A stretch of 64,000 nt of DNA from Xanthomonas citri pv. mangiferaeindicae (GTDB lineage Bacteria > Pseudomonadota > Gammaproteobacteria > Xanthomonadales > Xanthomonadaceae). The position numbers and the translations under genes were made by a program. The stretch covers positions 3,286,001 to 3,350,000 of the forward strand of contig CP016836.1 in NCBI GenBank assembly GCA_002240395.1, given 5' to 3'. The notes beneath the pieces are model-generated. The model did not search any database, was not told the origin of the DNA, and saw only the letters and a program-made list of their open reading frames with translations. Positions 1 to 11,365 of the stretch are shown here, in pieces. Position 1 is the first letter of the stretch. Each line of letters starts with the position of its first letter.

Positions 1-843
1 GTTGTGGCCGCCGAACTCCATGAACACCAGGCAGTTCGCGGTCAGTGCGAAGATGTGATAGAGCGGCAACGCGGTGACGATCAGTTCCTCGCCGCGCTTG
101 GCGTCGGTGCCCAGCCACGCCGCCGCCTGCTGCATGTTGGCGACCATGTTGCGATGGGTGAGCATCGCGCCCTTGGCCACGCCGGTCGTGCCGCCGGTGT
201 ACTGCAGGAATGCGATGTCCTCGTGTGCGATCGCAACCTCGGGCAGCGTGTGCTTGCGGCCGCGCGCGAGCGCTTCGCGGAAGCGGATCGCGCCATGGAT
301 GGTGTAGTCGGGCACCATCTTCTTGACGTGCTTGACCACCAGATTGACGATCGCGCCCTTCGGAAAGCCCAGCAGGTCGCCAAGGCCCGTGGTCACGACC
401 TGCTTGATCTGGGTGTCGGCGATGACGTCCTGCACCGTCTTGCCGAAGTTGTCCATTACCAGGATTGCCGCCGCGCCGGAGTCGACCAGTTGGTGGCGCA
501 GTTCGCGGGCGGTGTACATCGGATTGGTGTTCACCACCGTCAGCCCGGCGCGCAGCACGCCGAAGATGGCGATCGGGTACTGCAGACAGTTGGGCATCAT
601 GATCGCGACGCGATCACCTTTCTTGAGCTTGAGCTCGCCCAGCAGGTAGGCTGCGAACTGCTGGCTGTAGGTGTCGAGCTCGCCGTAGGTGAGCGTCTTG
701 CCCATGTTGGAGAACGCGGGCTTGTCGCGGTACTTCGCGATTGCCTCGTCGAGGACCGCGGGGACCGAGGGGTACTCGTTGGGATCGATCTCGGCGGGGA
801 TGCCCGCAGGGTAGTTCGCCAGCCACGGGCGTTGGTCGGTCAT
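1..843 (-). CDS. fadD: long-chain fatty-acid-CoA ligase, N-terminal part (runs off left edge)
   Basis: Acyl-CoA synthetase that activates fatty acids with ATP and CoA for beta-oxidation, acting at the inner face of the cytoplasmic membrane. About 281 codons are visible from an ATG at 843 and no stop occurs before the window edge, so the C-terminal half lies outside. The protein begins MTDQRPWLANYPAG and carries the AMP-binding P-loop motif YTGGTTGVAKGA about 210 residues in. The N-terminal acyl-CoA synthetase region (TYGELD, RVAIMMPN, NTNPMYTARE) is typical of FadD. It lies downstream of acnA on the same strand, separated by 191 bp and a hairpin, so it is probably a separate transcription unit. 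Confidence 0.93.
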   Translation of the reverse strand, partial: MTDQRPWLANYPAGIPAEIDPNEYPSVPAVLDEAIAKYRDKPAFSNMGKTLTYGELDTYSQQFAAYLLGELKLKKGDRVAIMMPNCLQYPIAIFGVLRAGLTVVNTNPMYTARELRHQLVDSGAAAILVMDNFGKTVQDVIADTQIKQVVTTGLGDLLGFPKGAIVNLVVKHVKKMVPDYTIHGAIRFREALARGRKHTLPEVAIAHEDIAFLQYTGGTTGVAKGAMLTHRNMVANMQQAAAWLGTDAKRGEELIVTALPLYHIFALTANCLVFMEFGGHN

Positions 844-986
844 TCGGTCTTCTCCCTGATGAAGGCCGTCACTCGAAGCGGTGAGCGTACCTGCGCAATC
901 GCGTTCGATTGGAGCACAGGCTTTCCGGGCGAGGCAAGGCGCGGCGCGGTAGTCGCGCCGCGTACACGGCGCGCGTGTCCCATTGA

Positions 987-1014
987 CTGCCCGCCGCGCT
1001 GCGGCGGCGGGCAG
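987..1014 (-). terminator. GC-rich hairpin downstream of acnA
   Basis: A near-perfect stem of about 11 bp (CTGCCCGCCGC paired with GCGGCGGCGGGCAG) begins about 20 bp after the acnA stop codon. It lacks a T tract on the minus strand, so it is only a candidate terminator or transcript-stabilising 3' hairpin between acnA and fadD. The rest of 844-1034 shows nothing else. Confidence 0.45.
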
Positions 1015-1034
1015 GGTGCCTGTCCGATCCGGGA

Positions 1035-3794
<2,760 letters not shown>

Positions 3795-3946
3795 GGGGGG
3801 CTCCTGTCGCGGTTGCTGGCGGTGACACAGCCGGGCTGGGTCGTGGCGTGCTGGCATGCGTCCGGGCCTGGGCCCGGTCTCCTACGGATGGGCGGGTGTC
3901 ACCGTGTCAATCCGGTCAGTGTAGATCGCATGGCGTGGCGGGGGTG

Positions 3947-4864
3947 TCATCGCCGCGATGCCGTGGCCGGATCCTGCCAGGTGCTCTTGAGCATCTGCAG
4001 GAACCGCTCGGCCGCCGGCGACAGCATCGCACCGCGCCGTCGCACGATGCCGATCGTACGTGACACCACGGGGGGCGCGATCTCGCGGGTCACCAAGATG
4101 GAGTGTTCCTCCTGCGGCGTGGCCATACGTGGCAGGACCGAGATGCCGACGCCGGCCTCGACCAGGCCCAACGAGGTCGACAGGTGCGTCACTTCGTAGA
4201 ACCAGCTCAGCTTGAGGTTCTCGCGCGCCAGGGCACCGTCGAGCAGGGTGCGGTTGCCGCTGGTGCGATGCACGGTGATCAACGGGTGCTGGGCGATGTC
4301 GTGCCAGGTCACGCGGCGCTTCTTGGCCAGCGGATGGTCGCGGCGGCAGGCGAGCACGAACGGATCCTCGACCAACACGTCGAACTCCAGTTCGGGGTCG
4401 GATGCTCCCATGAAGTTCACCCCGAACTCGACCTCGCCGCGCTCGACCGCCTGCAGGCCTTCGGTGGCCGGGATGTCGAGGATCCGGAAGCGGACGTTGG
4501 GATGGTCTTCATGGAAGCGGGCGATGACGCTGGGCAGGAAGTAGAACGCCGCGGTCGGCAGGCAGGCGATCGTGACCTGGCTGCCGCGGCCGTCGTCGAC
4601 GCCGCGCGAGGAGAACAGCGAGCCGTCGAACTCCTCGATCATCCGTCGCACCAGCGGCAGCAGGTTCTGCCCGACTGCGGTCGGCGCGACGCTGCGCGTC
4701 GTGCGTTCGAGCAACGGCGCGCCCACCGCATGTTCGAGCTTCTGGATGCGCCGGCTCAGCGCCGGTTGCGAGACGTGCAGCGCCTCGGCGGCGCGGTGGA
4801 AGCTGCGGGTGTCGGCGACGAGCAGAAAGGCGCGCAGGTCGAGAATTTCGCAATTGATGCTCAT
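3947..4864 (-). CDS. LysR-family transcriptional regulator
   Basis: A 305-aa LysR-type regulator. The N-terminal winged helix-turn-helix (residues about 5-65, with FHRAAEALHVSQPALSRRIQ) is followed by a two-lobed effector-binding domain of the periplasmic-binding-protein fold (from about 93, VTIACLPTAAFYFLPSV). It is transcribed divergently from the PrpF/GalD-family gene across a 108-bp A/T-rich spacer containing a LysR-box-like palindrome. That is the classic arrangement for a regulator controlling the neighbouring catabolic and uptake operon, with a pathway intermediate as co-inducer. The inducer cannot be read from the sequence. In Pseudomonas putida a LysR protein (GalR) controls galD in gallate catabolism. 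Confidence 0.9.
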   Translation of the reverse strand: MSINCEILDLRAFLLVADTRSFHRAAEALHVSQPALSRRIQKLEHAVGAPLLERTTRSVAPTAVGQNLLPLVRRMIEEFDGSLFSSRGVDDGRGSQVTIACLPTAAFYFLPSVIARFHEDHPNVRFRILDIPATEGLQAVERGEVEFGVNFMGASDPELEFDVLVEDPFVLACRRDHPLAKKRRVTWHDIAQHPLITVHRTSGNRTLLDGALARENLKLSWFYEVTHLSTSLGLVEAGVGISVLPRMATPQEEHSILVTREIAPPVVSRTIGIVRRRGAMLSPAAERFLQMLKSTWQDPATASRR

Positions 4865-4938
4865 ATCGGATCAATCATCCAGAAAAAAGCAATTCACAGA
4901 TCAATTCGGCCCATGACAAGATCGGAACGAATCGAATT

Positions 4939-4961
4939 ATTGATTCGATATAGATATCAAT
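4939..4961 (+). promoter_or_regulatory. LysR-box-like palindrome upstream of the isomerase gene
   Basis: ATTGAT, 11 bases, ATCAAT: perfect 6-bp arms in the T-N11-A form recognised by LysR-type regulators, ending 11 bp before the isomerase ATG. Two further ATCAAT half-sites lie at 4870-4875 and 4900-4905. The whole 4865-4972 spacer is strikingly A/T-rich against its surroundings and must hold both divergent promoters. No clear Shine-Dalgarno sequence precedes either start. Confidence 0.55.
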
Positions 4962-4972
4962 CTGGCCACGTC

Positions 4973-6082
4973 ATGTCCAACGATCTCTACAGTCTGCCTT
5001 GTGTCCTGATGCGGGGCGGCACCTCCAAAGGGCCGTTCTTTCTCGCCTCGGACCTGCCCAGCGATCCCGCCCGGCGGGATCGGCTGCTGCTCGATCTGAT
5101 GGGGTCGGGGCATCCGTTGCAGATCGATGGCATCGGCGGCGGCAACGCCTTGAGCAGCAAGGTCGCGATCGTCGGTCCGGCCAGCCGCGCCGATGCGGAC
5201 ATCGACTATCTGTTCGCACAGGTCCGGCCGGACCAGCAGGTCGTCGACACCACCCCCAACTGCGGCAATATGCTGGCGGCGGTCGGTCCGTTCGCGATCG
5301 AGTCGGGCATGGTCGCCGCGTCCGACCCGCAAACGCTGGTGCGCATCCACAACGTCAATACCGGCAAGGTGGTGCTGGCGACAGTGCAGACGCCGCGCGG
5401 CCGGGTCAGCTACCGGGGCGACACCGCGATCGCCGGTGCGCCGGGCACCGCGGCGCCGATCTCGCTGGCGTTTCTCGATGCGGCGGGCGCGCGCACCGGC
5501 AAGCTGCTGCCGACCGGCGCGGCCAGCGAATGGATCGATGGCGTGGAAGTGAGCTGCGTCGACTGCGCCATGCCGATGGTGATGCTGGCCGGGTCCGCGC
5601 TGGGCGTGACCGGTGAGGAGAGCGTCGCCGCACTCAATGCCGACACCGCGATGCTGGCCCGGTTGGAACGGATCCGCATCGAGGCCGGGCGGCGGATGGG
5701 CATCGCCGACGCCGCCGACCGGGTGATCCCGAAGCCGGTGCTGCTGCTGCCGCCGCGCGCCGGCGGCACGCTCCAGGTGCGCTATTTCATGCCGCACCAG
5801 TGCCACAGTGCGCTGGCGATCACCGGCGCGGTCGGGATCTCGACGGCGTGCGTGACGCCGGGCACCCTGGCGCAACGCATGGCGGGCGATCTGGCGCTGC
5901 CCGCCGATGTCGCACTCGAACACCCCAGCGGCCGCCTGGATGTGGCGCTGCACCGACCTGGCCCGGATGCCCCCATCGTCGCCAGCGTCGTGAGAACGGC
6001 GCGGCGCCTGTTCGAAGGCCGTGTGTTCGCCAGCACGGATCCGCGCAGGGACGCGGCAGCGGCATGGAGCTCGGCGGCATGA
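4973..6082 (+). CDS. PrpF/GalD-family isomerase (4-oxalomesaconate tautomerase or aconitate isomerase type)
   Basis: A 369-aa cytosolic protein of the PrpF family (diaminopimelate-epimerase-like fold), which moves double bonds in tri- and dicarboxylates. Members include GalD (4-oxalomesaconate tautomerase, gallate pathway), PrpF (2-methylaconitate isomerase) and aconitate delta-isomerases. The signature LMRGGTSKG is at residues 12-20, a conserved lysine at SSKVAIVG (K63) and the likely catalytic cysteine at TTPNCGNM (C97). The start (MSNDLYSL) was chosen because family similarity begins there; the open frame upstream is antisense to lysR. It is followed after 55 bp by an ABC importer operon. 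The wording of the N-terminus resembles GalD most, but no other gallate or protocatechuate ring-cleavage gene is present, so the substrate is undecided. Confidence 0.8.
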   Translation: MSNDLYSLPCVLMRGGTSKGPFFLASDLPSDPARRDRLLLDLMGSGHPLQIDGIGGGNALSSKVAIVGPASRADADIDYLFAQVRPDQQVVDTTPNCGNMLAAVGPFAIESGMVAASDPQTLVRIHNVNTGKVVLATVQTPRGRVSYRGDTAIAGAPGTAAPISLAFLDAAGARTGKLLPTGAASEWIDGVEVSCVDCAMPMVMLAGSALGVTGEESVAALNADTAMLARLERIRIEAGRRMGIADAADRVIPKPVLLLPPRAGGTLQVRYFMPHQCHSALAITGAVGISTACVTPGTLAQRMAGDLALPADVALEHPSGRLDVALHRPGPDAPIVASVVRTARRLFEGRVFASTDPRRDAAAAWSSAA

Positions 6083-6137
6083 CCTGACTCACCCGGGCGC
6101 TGCCCGGACCGCACCATCACCATCCTGGGAGGGATCG

Positions 6138-7163
6138 ATGTACAAGCGTTTCATTCTCGCCGCCTGCGCGGCGGCGCTCGTCTGCCTGGCCGGCTGCACC
6201 GGCCGCGGCGGCGAGGGCACCGAGTCCGTCCGCATCAGCGTCGGCTCCTACAACCTCAACAACCTGCCGTTCTTCATCGCCGACGCCAACGGCTACTTCG
6301 ACGAGGTCGGGCTGGACGTGCGCACCGAGAACTTCGCCCAGGGCGGCTCGAAGGTGCTGCAGGCGCTGGTCGCAGGCTCCACCGACGTCGCGGTGGGCTT
6401 CTACGACCACACGATCCAGATGCAGGCCAAGCATAAGAACGTGGTCGGCTTCGTGCTGCTGTCCCGCAACTCCGGCCTGGTGCTGGCCGGACGGCCTGAC
6501 AGCACGTTCGATCCGGCCAACCCGGCCTCGATCCGCGGCATGAACGTGGGCATCACCGCGCCGGGGTCGTCGTCGGACTTCTTCGTCCGGCACTTCCTGG
6601 CCCAGCACGGCATCCCGGTCGACGACATCTCGATCATCGGCGTCGGCTCGGGCGCGGCCGCGGTCGCAGCGCTCGACCAGGGCAAGGTCGACCTGCTGGT
6701 CAATTACGACCCGGCCGCGACGCTGATCGCCGAGCGGGGCGTGGGCAAGATCATCATCGACGCGCGCAGCGACGCGGGTGCCCGTGCGGTGTACGGCGGC
6801 ATCTACCCGACGTCGGTGATGTACGCAGACCAGTCGTTCCTCGACAAGCGGCCCGAAGTGGCCGAGAAGATCGTCCGCGCGCAACAGAAGGCGCTGGCGT
6901 TCATCGCCGACCATTCGGCCGAGGAGATCGTCGCCGCGCTGCCCGACAAGTACGTGTCGGGTGATCGGGAGATCTATGCGAAGGCCGTCGAGGCCGCGCG
7001 CGCGATCTTCACCCGCGACGGTCGCTTCAATCCCGAGGACCTGCGCACGCCGCTGACGGTCCTGCGCGAGTTCAACGCCGATGTCGCCAACGCCGACATC
7101 GATCTGGAGAAGACCTACACCAACGCCTTCGTCGACCGCGCCCTCGCGGATCCGGCCCAGTAA
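6138..7163 (+). CDS. ABC transporter substrate-binding lipoprotein (SsuA/TauA/NMT1 type)
   Basis: A 341-aa solute-binding protein. It has a lipoprotein signal (hydrophobic stretch ending LVCLAGC, cysteine at about residue 20) and then an NMT1/SsuA-like fold with NLPFFIADANGYFDEVGLDV and GGSKVLQALVAGSTDVAVG. It would capture an organic anion in the periplasm and deliver it to the permease encoded downstream. A GGGAGGGA ribosome-binding site precedes the ATG. It is the first gene of the importer part of the operon, 14 bp ahead of the ATPase gene. This class carries sulfonates, nitrate, pyrimidines or aromatic and organic acids, and the sequence alone does not say which. Confidence 0.88.
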   Translation: MYKRFILAACAAALVCLAGCTGRGGEGTESVRISVGSYNLNNLPFFIADANGYFDEVGLDVRTENFAQGGSKVLQALVAGSTDVAVGFYDHTIQMQAKHKNVVGFVLLSRNSGLVLAGRPDSTFDPANPASIRGMNVGITAPGSSSDFFVRHFLAQHGIPVDDISIIGVGSGAAAVAALDQGKVDLLVNYDPAATLIAERGVGKIIIDARSDAGARAVYGGIYPTSVMYADQSFLDKRPEVAEKIVRAQQKALAFIADHSAEEIVAALPDKYVSGDREIYAKAVEAARAIFTRDGRFNPEDLRTPLTVLREFNADVANADIDLEKTYTNAFVDRALADPAQ

Positions 7164-7177
7164 CGCCAGGAGGTTCC

Positions 7178-8011
7178 ATGGCTGTCGCCAGTGTTGCCCG
7201 ACTGCGGGAAGTAGACCCGATGCCGATCCAGACCCGTCCCACGGTGGCGATCGACAATGTCACCATGTCCTTCGGTGATTTCACCGCCGTACGCGATGTC
7301 GACGTGCAGGTCGCCGACGGCGAGTTTCTCGCCATCGTCGGCCCGACCGGCTGCGGCAAGAGCACGATCCTCAACGCCGTCGCCGGCCTGCTGACGCCCT
7401 CGGCGGGCACGATCCACATCGACGGCAAGCCGGTGCGTGGCGTGCAGGAAAGCGTGGGCTACCTGTTCCAGCAGGACGCCCTGCTGCCGTGGAAGACCGC
7501 GCTGCAGAACGTCGAACTGGGGCTGCGCTTTCGCGGTGTGGCCCAGGACGAGCGCGAGCACAAGGCCCGCGCCTGGCTGACCAAGGTCGGCCTGTCGGGC
7601 TTCGAACACCGTTATCCGCACCAGCTTTCGGGCGGGCAGCGCAAGCGCGTGCAGATGGCGCAGGCGCTGATCGTCGAGCCGAAGGTCATTCTGATGGACG
7701 AGCCGTTTTCCGCGCTCGACATCCACACCCGGCATTTGATGCAGAACGAACTGTTGCGGCTGTGGCAGGAGGACCGGCGCGCGGTGATGTTGATCACTCA
7801 CGACCTGGAGGAGGCGATCGCACTGGGCGATCGCGTGGTCGTGCTGTCCTCGGGCCCGTCGAGCCGTGTCGTCGAGAGCTTCCCGGTGCGCCTGGAGCGT
7901 CCGCGCAATGTGGCCGAGATCAAGCTCGATCAGCGTTTCACCGACCTGTACCGCGATATCTGGGCCTGCCTGCGCGGCGAAGTGGAGAAGAGCTATGCAC
8001 GCCAAGACTGA
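7178..8011 (+). CDS. ABC transporter ATP-binding protein (SsuB/TauB type)
   Basis: A 277-aa ATPase powering the importer. Walker A GPTGCGKST, Q-loop FQQDALLPW, signature LSGGQRKR, Walker B VILMDEPFSALD and the H-loop histidine in LITHDLEEA are all intact and in order. The start at 7178 is set by a strong AGGAGG ribosome-binding site; an internal ATG at 7220 is an alternative. The last 17 bp overlap the permease gene, consistent with coupled translation of a stoichiometric complex. Confidence 0.92.
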   Translation: MAVASVARLREVDPMPIQTRPTVAIDNVTMSFGDFTAVRDVDVQVADGEFLAIVGPTGCGKSTILNAVAGLLTPSAGTIHIDGKPVRGVQESVGYLFQQDALLPWKTALQNVELGLRFRGVAQDEREHKARAWLTKVGLSGFEHRYPHQLSGGQRKRVQMAQALIVEPKVILMDEPFSALDIHTRHLMQNELLRLWQEDRRAVMLITHDLEEAIALGDRVVVLSSGPSSRVVESFPVRLERPRNVAEIKLDQRFTDLYRDIWACLRGEVEKSYARQD

Positions 8012-8771
8012 CCGTTTGATCCAGGTGATGCTCGTCGTCGTCGTGTTCGGCGGCTGGCAGGCCGGCGTGTCGGCGAAGGTCATCGACCCGTTCTTCTTCC
8101 CGGCGCCGTTCGACATCGCGCGGCAGATGTTCACCTGGCTGGCCGACACCAGCTTCTACACCCACGTGTACATCACTCTGACCGAGACCGCGCTGGGCTA
8201 CATCATCGGCACCGCGCTCGGCGTGGCCGGTGGCGTGTGGCTGGGCCTGAGCCGGCGTGCGGCGCGGATCCTCGACCCGTTCATCAAGGGCTTCAATGCC
8301 ATCCCGCGCGTGGTGCTGGCCCCGATCTTCGTGCTGTGGCTGGGCCTGGGACTGTGGTCGAAGGTCGCGCTGGCGGTCACGCTGGTGTTCTTCATCACGT
8401 TCTTCAACGCGATGCAGGGCGTGCGCGAGGTGAACCCGGTGGTGCTGGCCAATGCCCGCATTCTCGGCGCCAACCGCAGCGCGCTGCTGCGGCACGTGTA
8501 CTTCCCGGCCGCGGCGAGCTGGATCCTGTCCTCGCTGCGCACCTCGGTGGGCTTCGCGGTGGTCGGCGCGATCATCGGCGAGTACCTGGGCGCCTCGGCG
8601 GGCCTGGGCTACCTGATCGCGCAGGCCGAAGGCAACTTCAATGCGGTCGGTGTGTTCGCCGGCATCATCCTGCTGGCCGCGTTCGTGCTGATCATCGACG
8701 CGGTGCTCGACGTCGCCGAGAACCGCTTGATCACCTGGCGTCCGAACGCCTCTCGCGAAGCCACCAGCTGA
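7995..8771 (+). CDS. ABC transporter permease (SsuC/TauC type)
   Basis: A 258-aa inner-membrane permease with about six hydrophobic segments. The EAA-like cytoplasmic loop contacting the ATPase is visible (ARILGANRSALLRHVYFPAAASWI). The ATG at 7995 lies inside the 3' end of the ATPase gene. A longer in-frame reading from 7866 is rejected because it is only the ATPase gene read in another frame. The permease presumably works as a homodimer with the ATPase, receiving ligand from the lipoprotein encoded upstream. Confidence 0.9.
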   Translation: MHAKTDRLIQVMLVVVVFGGWQAGVSAKVIDPFFFPAPFDIARQMFTWLADTSFYTHVYITLTETALGYIIGTALGVAGGVWLGLSRRAARILDPFIKGFNAIPRVVLAPIFVLWLGLGLWSKVALAVTLVFFITFFNAMQGVREVNPVVLANARILGANRSALLRHVYFPAAASWILSSLRTSVGFAVVGAIIGEYLGASAGLGYLIAQAEGNFNAVGVFAGIILLAAFVLIIDAVLDVAENRLITWRPNASREATS

Positions 8772-8987
8772 GCCTCGTCGCCTGGCGCAGTGCGCCGGGC
8801 GGCCCATCGACACCCGTTCCCCACGTCCGGGTGCTTTGCGCCGGTCGCCGCGCTCGCGGCACCGGCGCCTCTTCCCATCCGTCCTGTCTGCCGCGGTCGC
8901 GGCAGGCCCGCCTGCGGCCGTCCGCCGGCGCTGGCCGGCACTCGCCGTCCGGCCGCCGTGTGCACCGCCGCGCCCGGAGATCGCCCC

Positions 8988-10424
8988 ATGCCTCGCATGT
9001 CCCGCCCCCGCCCCACGTTGCTGGCCACCGCCGTCGGCCTGCTGCTCGCCACCTCGGCCGCGTCCGCGCAGACGGCGCCGGCCGCGCTGGAGGACCTCGT
9101 CCGCCAGCAGGCCGAGCAGATCCGCCGGCTCGAGGCGCGCCTGTCCGCGCTGGAGGCCGGCACCGCGTCCAGTGTGACCGCCGCGCCGCCCGCGGTCGGC
9201 GTCAGGGCCACGCCCGACACCGAGGCCGCGCTGGCCGATCGCGTGGCGAAGATCGAAGCCGCGCAGGCCAAAGCGCCGGCGGTGGGCTGGTCGAAGGGCG
9301 CGCCGCAGTTTGCCAGCGCCGACGGGCAGATCACGTTCCGGCCGCGTGGCCGGGTCTTCATCGACACCTCCAGCACGCACGGCTCCGATTTCGAGGCCCG
9401 CAACATCACCGGCACCGAGATCCGCTCGGTGCGCCTGGGCGTGGAGGGCAGCTACGGGCAGCTCGGCTACGCGGTCGAAGGCGATTTCGCCGACAACGGC
9501 GTGGCCTGGAAGTCGGCCTACGTGACCATTGGCCACACGCTGTTTGGTCGCGAGGCCGAGCTGACGGTGGGCAATCGCCTCAACGACCGCGGCATCGACG
9601 GCGCCAGCGGGACCGGCAACACCCCGTTCCAGGACCGCAATGTCGTCGGTACGCAGATCGTGCCGCAGCGCGGGCTGTTCGGCGTCGGCCTGACCGAGCG
9701 CGTCTACGGCGAGGACTGGCACGCGAGCCTGTCGATCGCCGGCAACGACCTCAACAACGTCGGCGACAGCGACGATTCGATGACCCTGGCCGGCCGCGTG
9801 CACTGGAACCCGGTCAAGGGCGAGGGCGGTCTGCTGCACCTGGGCGCCTGGGGCTTCTACGAGGACATCGCGCCGGGCAGCAGCGGTGTGTTCCGCAGCT
9901 CGGCGATCGCCGGGCATCTCAACGATCTGGTCAAGATCGCACCCGGCGTATTGCCAGGTGCCGACCACGGGCAAGGCTACGGCGTGGAACTGCTGGGCGT
10001 GCGCGGGCCGTTCTGGGGCTATGGCGAATGGGGGCGGCGCGAGGTCGCCGGTGTCGGCGGCACAGGGCGCTTCGACGTGGCGCATGACGCCTGGGCGCTG
10101 TCGGCCGGCTGGTTCCTGTCGGGCGCAAGCCCGGCGTTCGCGGCCAAGACCGGCACCTGGAGCCGCGTCAAGGTCGCGCGGCCGGTGACCGCGGGCGGGT
10201 GGGGCGCATGGGAGCTCAAGGCGAGGTACGAGAACGTCGACTACGGCGAGCTGCCCGCCGGTGGCACCGGCGACGCGCTGACGGTCGGCGTGAACTGGTA
10301 CCTCAACGATTTCAGCCGGGTCATGCTCGATGCGATCCGCTGGGAGACCGACAACCGCAGCGGCGACTACCGCGGCGAGGATCGCGGTACGACGCTCAAC
10401 GCGCGCTTCCAACTGGCGTTCTGA
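8988..10424 (+). CDS. phosphate-selective porin O/P family outer-membrane protein
   Basis: A 478-aa outer-membrane porin of the OprP/OprO family. After a signal peptide (ATAVGLLLATSAASA) there is a short coiled-coil typical of this family (LEDLVRQQAEQIRRLEARLSALEAG), then a beta-barrel ending in the C-terminal phenylalanine of NARFQLAF, the BAM recognition signal. The ATG at 8988 follows GGAGA at 7-bp spacing. It lies 216 bp downstream of the permease on the same strand and probably supplies outer-membrane passage for the same anionic substrate. OprP-type channels are anion-selective, which fits a carboxylate ligand. The 216-bp gap is GC-rich with no clear terminator. Confidence 0.85.
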   Translation: MPRMSRPRPTLLATAVGLLLATSAASAQTAPAALEDLVRQQAEQIRRLEARLSALEAGTASSVTAAPPAVGVRATPDTEAALADRVAKIEAAQAKAPAVGWSKGAPQFASADGQITFRPRGRVFIDTSSTHGSDFEARNITGTEIRSVRLGVEGSYGQLGYAVEGDFADNGVAWKSAYVTIGHTLFGREAELTVGNRLNDRGIDGASGTGNTPFQDRNVVGTQIVPQRGLFGVGLTERVYGEDWHASLSIAGNDLNNVGDSDDSMTLAGRVHWNPVKGEGGLLHLGAWGFYEDIAPGSSGVFRSSAIAGHLNDLVKIAPGVLPGADHGQGYGVELLGVRGPFWGYGEWGRREVAGVGGTGRFDVAHDAWALSAGWFLSGASPAFAAKTGTWSRVKVARPVTAGGWGAWELKARYENVDYGELPAGGTGDALTVGVNWYLNDFSRVMLDAIRWETDNRSGDYRGEDRGTTLNARFQLAF

Positions 10425-10614
10425 CGCGAACGGGCCGCGGTTCGCAGCGTGCCGGACCGGCGGACCGGTGCGCCGGTTCTCGCTGGTCTGAAGGGTGAGC
10501 TGGTATCGGAAGCCCGTTTTCGCCGGCGCGGTGCCCACCGAGTTGCCCGTAGACGGAAAAGGGAAAGGCGGCCCGTCGGGGCGGCGTCCAGGCATCCCGT
10601 TTACCGGCGCGGGC

Positions 10615-10653
10615 TGGAGTATGCGCAGTCAGGTATGTACAATGCGCGCATAC
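10615..10653 (+). promoter_or_regulatory. putative promoter/operator of the toxin-antitoxin pair
   Basis: A possible -35 (TGGAGT, 10615) and -10 (TACAAT, 10638) are spaced 17 bp apart. The -10 overlaps the perfect palindrome ATGCGCGCAT (10642-10651), and a related half-site GTATGCGCA lies at 10619-10627. Such overlap suits autorepression by the AbrB-like antitoxin. The rest of the 10425-10670 spacer shows nothing recognisable. Confidence 0.45.
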
Positions 10654-10670
10654 TTTCCAGGAGGCTCGCC

Positions 10671-10925
10671 ATGGAAGCCACCGTCGCCGAGCGCGGCCAG
10701 ATCACCCTGCCCAAGCCGGTGCGCGATGCGCTCGGGCTGAGCAAGGGCACGATTCTGAAGGTCGAACTGGAAGGCAGCCGGATCGTGCTGCGCAAGAGCG
10801 TCGACGATGCCGTGTCGCGCGCGCGCGGCCGCTTCAAGCTCGAAGGCTTCGATGACACCGATGCGGCGATGCGCGCGGTCCGCGGCCAAGCGGCCGACAC
10901 CCCTGATGGCGACGCCACGCCGTGA
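10671..10925 (+). CDS. AbrB/MazE-type antitoxin (VapB-like)
   Basis: An 84-aa antitoxin. Its first 45 residues form a swapped-hairpin AbrB DNA-binding domain (EATVAERGQITLPKPVRDAL, then GTILKVELEGSRIVLRK). The C-terminal tail would wrap and block the PIN toxin encoded next. The ATG at 10671 follows CAGGAGG. A longer open frame from 10449 is rejected because the extra N-terminus is unconserved and the promoter lies within it. The stop codon overlaps the toxin start as GTGA, a translational coupling typical of toxin-antitoxin operons. Confidence 0.86.
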   Translation: MEATVAERGQITLPKPVRDALGLSKGTILKVELEGSRIVLRKSVDDAVSRARGRFKLEGFDDTDAAMRAVRGQAADTPDGDATP

Positions 10926-11323
10926 TCGCCGTCGACGCCCCGGTGCTGGTGGACCTGCTGGCCGACGGCCCGCAGGCCGACGCCGCCGAGGCCTGCCTGC
11001 GCCAGTACCTGAGCGCGGGTCCGGTCGTGGTCTGCGACGTGGCCCTGGCCGAGATCTGCGGCGCGCTGCGTGACGGCGCCGAGACCATGGCCGTGCTCGA
11101 GGACATGGGCGTGCGCTTTTCGGCGATCGAGGCCAAGTCGGCGCTGCGCGCCGGCGAGATGCAGCGCCGTTCCTGGCAGCGCGGCGACACGAGCGGCCGC
11201 GCGGCGCGGGACTTCCTGGTCGGGGCGCACGCACTGCTGCAGTGCAATGGCCTGATCACGCGCGATGACGCGTTCTTCCGCACTTATTTCAAGGGTCTCA
11301 AGCTGATCGTACCGTCGGCCTGA
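10922..11323 (+). CDS. PIN-domain toxin (VapC-like ribonuclease)
   Basis: A 133-aa PIN-domain protein starting with GTG and overlapping the antitoxin by 4 bp. The acidic metal-binding residues of the PIN active site can be placed: D5 (IAVDAPVLVDLL), E44 (ALAEICGAL), D97 (ARDFLVGAHA) and D115/D116 (LITRDDAFF). VapC toxins cleave tRNA or rRNA when freed from the antitoxin. It sits 42 bp upstream of acnB with no terminator between, so acnB may be partly co-transcribed. Confidence 0.86.
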   Translation: MIAVDAPVLVDLLADGPQADAAEACLRQYLSAGPVVVCDVALAEICGALRDGAETMAVLEDMGVRFSAIEAKSALRAGEMQRRSWQRGDTSGRAARDFLVGAHALLQCNGLITRDDAFFRTYFKGLKLIVPSA

Positions 11324-11365
11324 GACCGGTTCTCCCGGTACCGCAAGACTTTTGGAGTTGCCCGC

